From: UBA6168 sp964508135
GTDB lineage: Bacteria > Bacteroidota > Bacteroidia > Chitinophagales > Saprospiraceae
Assembly (NCBI GenBank): GCA_964508135.1
Contig: CAZDSU010000011.1
Location: 1-64,000, forward strand
Reading direction: 5' to 3'
DNA length: 64,000 nucleotides
Positions within the stretch are counted from its first letter, which is position 1. Each line of letters starts with the position of its first letter. Both the position numbers and the translations under genes were made by a program. The notes under the pieces were generated by a model, which worked only from the letters and a program-made list of their open reading frames with translations, had not been told where the DNA came from and searched no databases. This document shows, one piece after another, positions 62,227-64,000 of the stretch.

Positions 62227-62322
62227 TCTTCGGCGTTCCACAACCCGTCGCTGACGTACATGGCGCTGACGGCGAGGGCTTGTGATTGGGCGGTGGGGGA
62301 GGTGGAAAGGGGGAAATTATAG
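62227..62322 (+). pseudogene. duplicated 3' fragment of a GMC oxidoreductase gene
   Basis: These bases repeat the last ~96 bases of the GMC gene (61859-61954) with several substitutions. They encode SSAFHNPSLTYMALTAR... and a different tail (VERGKL), ending in TAG. No start or upstream part of the gene is present. The divergence suggests the leftover of a second, deleted GMC paralogue rather than a very recent copy. Confidence 0.75.
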
Positions 62323-62372
62323 GGTGAGATAGCATTAGTAGGAGTTACTACGTCTTTATTAATTTGTATTTT

Positions 62373-63149
62373 ATGAAAACATGGCACCTGTTATTGCTTT
62401 TTGTCTTCGCAGCTTGTTCAACATCGAACAAAAAAAATCCAGCAATAGGTGAAAGCCCACATGCAGAAAGTCAAGTTTCTAATGATAGTGCTCAAACCAA
62501 TATTGCATTTTCGGGAAAATGGCCAGACGAAAATATGGTGTACAACGATTTGCAAACTATTATTCAATCCGATAGTGATTTTGTTGAAGACTATAAAGTA
62601 AAAAAGCTACCTGAAAAAGCACAATATTTTCTGGGAAGTTTTACAGAAAAGCATAAAAAAGAATGCTTAGTGCTGCTGCCGCCAGTAATTTCTTGTCCAC
62701 GTAGTAATTGCAATGCTGTTTTGCTTTATTTAAAAACAGAGGCTGGATGGAGATATGAAGATTGGTATGCATTGTATATGAATGACCATGAGGACGAAAA
62801 AATAATGAAAATTCTTGATGTGGATGCTGATAGTCTATTGGAGGTGTTTTTCAGCTATGCAATTACGGGCACAGGAATATATGGAACAGGTTATAACCTT
62901 ATTTCCTTAAAAAATCTGGAAGAAAAGATGCTTTATCAAAATGAGGGTTTGGATTTTTCATCAGCAAGGGATGTAAGCACATGGAAAAAGGGAGAAATTG
63001 TTTCAACCATTTATCAAATCAGTTTCGTCGAAGGAGAAAACCACCATTTAATCCTAAAAGAGAATAAGATTACCAATTTGTTCGAAAAATTGAATGGCGA
63101 CTCAATTCTTACACGTAGAATTGGGAAAAATAGAAAAATCCGATTTTAA
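62373..63149 (+). CDS. AT-rich lipoprotein gene, unknown
   Basis: 258 residues from the ATG at 62373, with a lipoprotein signal (LLLLFVFAACS). The mature protein is beta-rich (AVLLYLKTEAGWRYEDWYALYM, ILDVDADSLLEVFFSYAI) with a calcium-loop-like DVDADS. Codon use is much more AT-rich than in all neighbouring genes, so the gene may be a recent acquisition. No family recognised. Confidence 0.7.
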   Translation: MKTWHLLLLFVFAACSTSNKKNPAIGESPHAESQVSNDSAQTNIAFSGKWPDENMVYNDLQTIIQSDSDFVEDYKVKKLPEKAQYFLGSFTEKHKKECLVLLPPVISCPRSNCNAVLLYLKTEAGWRYEDWYALYMNDHEDEKIMKILDVDADSLLEVFFSYAITGTGIYGTGYNLISLKNLEEKMLYQNEGLDFSSARDVSTWKKGEIVSTIYQISFVEGENHHLILKENKITNLFEKLNGDSILTRRIGKNRKIRF

Positions 63150-63596
63150 ACATGAAATGACCCCGCTCGTTTCCAGCTTTGCTCGAAAACGGGCATTGGT
63201 TTAGACCCCCAGTTGTTTTAAGTATGTTTCAAGCAGAATCTAAGTATTTAAGTTCTTGCAAGTTTGCAACTTGCAAGGCTCCGGAATCAGCCAAAAGCAA
63301 TCACTACTTTCGCCAAGAACCTGCGCTTGCAAGTTGCAAACTTGCAAGAACTAAGAGACTCCAGCCTGTTTTTTTAATGTTCTCAATTTTGAGAACATTA
63401 GTGCTTTTAATATCCCGCTGACCCACCACCTCGCAATTAAAAAACCTCCCACTCATTTCCAGCTTTGCTCGAAAACGGGCATTGGTTTAGACCTCTGACC
63501 GCCGTGCGTAGGCAAAGCAAGCCGTCGTACCGTGACCTCCGACACATCAATGAAGTAGAAAGGCCATCTTTGAAAATATGACCTTTCTAATTTGTG
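63150..63596. other. non-coding spacer with nested repeats
   Basis: 447 bases without a convincing gene. It holds a 37-bp direct repeat pair (63171-63207, 63457-63493) that encloses a 27-bp perfect inverted repeat (63251-63277 with 63326-63352). Confidence 0.6.
63171..63493. repeat. direct repeat pair enclosing a 27-bp inverted repeat
   Basis: TTCCAGCTTTGCTCGAAAAC... (37 bases) occurs at 63171-63207 and again at 63457-63493. Between them, 63251-63277 and 63326-63352 form a perfect 27-bp stem built from CTTGCAAGTT-type words around a 48-base loop. It looks like an inserted or amplified palindromic unit. Confidence 0.75.
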
Positions 63597-64000
63597 CTAC
63601 TCCTCATCCCCATCATCCCCTGCCTCCTCGCAAACCTTCGTTCCATCCGCCAAAAACAGCACGTCCACCGTCTGTTTGCCGTTTTTCAGTTCCACCTCGT
63701 ACTGTTTCGAGCCATCGGCCATGTCGAGCACCTCTGCTTCAGCAATTGTGTGGCTGGGATAGTTTGCAGTGACAGAAGTCGTGACGGCTGAGGGGAGGGC
63801 ACTTGCATCAATTTCCGATTCCGTGAAAAGCAAAACCCCCTCGGCGCTGAAGGTCAAATCCTTTGTCTTGTCTTCTTCGACTTCCAGTTTTACCTCATAG
63901 ACGGTAGCTCCGGTGCAAAGTTTTTCCTGTTCCGATTCCTCAATTTCCGCCTTTGGATAGTTCGTGTCAAGGTAGGTCTGTACGGTGGCTGGTAGTTTGA
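63597..64000 (-). CDS. PepSY-like domain protein, 5' end outside window
   Basis: At least 133 residues; the frame is still open at the right edge. Two similar segments appear: LPATVQTYLDTNYPKAEIEESEQ...YEVKLE and LPSAVTTSVTANYPSHTIAEAEVLDM...YEVELKNG, the pattern of the periplasmic PepSY-like (BLIP-like) beta-lactamase-inhibitor-type fold. It ends in a very acidic tail (EEAGDDGDEE). Probably exported, but the signal peptide would lie outside the window. Confidence 0.75.
   Translation of the reverse strand, partial: KLPATVQTYLDTNYPKAEIEESEQEKLCTGATVYEVKLEVEEDKTKDLTFSAEGVLLFTESEIDASALPSAVTTSVTANYPSHTIAEAEVLDMADGSKQYEVELKNGKQTVDVLFLADGTKVCEEAGDDGDEE

Overview
The window looks like chromosomal DNA of a free-living member of the Bacteroidota, probably of the Saprospiria type (Saprospiraceae/Lewinellaceae-like). 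That placement is inferred from protein style, not from a marker phylogeny. Support comes from two giant secreted proteins with type IX secretion (T9SS) C-terminal sorting domains, families typical of the phylum (DUF3098, DUF5916, DUF2807, PepSY-like), few Shine-Dalgarno sequences, and several -7 boxes of the Bacteroidota type TAnnTTTG. Base composition is balanced to moderately GC-rich, with GC-rich coding and AT-rich spacers.

Layout. 1-15.1 kb: two giant modular T9SS cargo proteins, the first cut by the window edge. 15.2-19.8 kb: a subtilase, a coiled-coil membrane protein, ftsX, a DUF3098 gene, truB and a YigZ/IMPACT gene. 20-26.3 kb: an OmpA-like protein, a coiled-coil/HhH membrane protein, the mnmA-lipoprotein-rimM operon on the minus strand, an RlpA/SPOR protein and a DUF2807 lipoprotein. 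26.5-26.9 kb: tRNA-Thr(CGT) and tRNA-Pro(CGG). 26.9-39.5 kb: a calcium-type P-ATPase, a HEAT-like protein, a lone glycogen-binding module, ftsH, small membrane proteins, a wrecked second P-type ATPase, glucokinase, DUF6064, a double universal stress protein and nhaD. 39.8-53.3 kb: one long minus-strand redox locus. 53.8-64 kb: a DUF5916 outer-membrane protein, an SNF transporter with a MetS-like small subunit and methyltransferase, a gluconate-dehydrogenase-subunit-3/GMC oxidoreductase pair, an AT-rich lipoprotein gene and a PepSY-like gene cut by the right edge.

The most coherent system is the redox locus. Its transcription order is HEPN protein, a 1639-residue pyruvate:ferredoxin oxidoreductase, rnfC, rnfD, rnfG, rnfE, rnfA, a Cys-rich membrane peptide resembling NqrM, a plant-type ferredoxin-NADP+ reductase, rnfB, and a dihydroorotate-dehydrogenase-like flavoprotein. 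Reduced ferredoxin made from pyruvate could be exchanged with NADH plus an ion gradient (Rnf) or with NADPH (FNR).

The strongest non-coding pattern is that many genes have a palindrome, tandem array or MITE-like element starting within a few bases of the stop codon, and in three cases the repeat contains the stop codon. I count eleven such sites. Two or three of the elements share AT-rich terminal inverted repeats, and a GC-rich module with a GCCGCC-TTC-GGCGGC-like core recurs at three loci.
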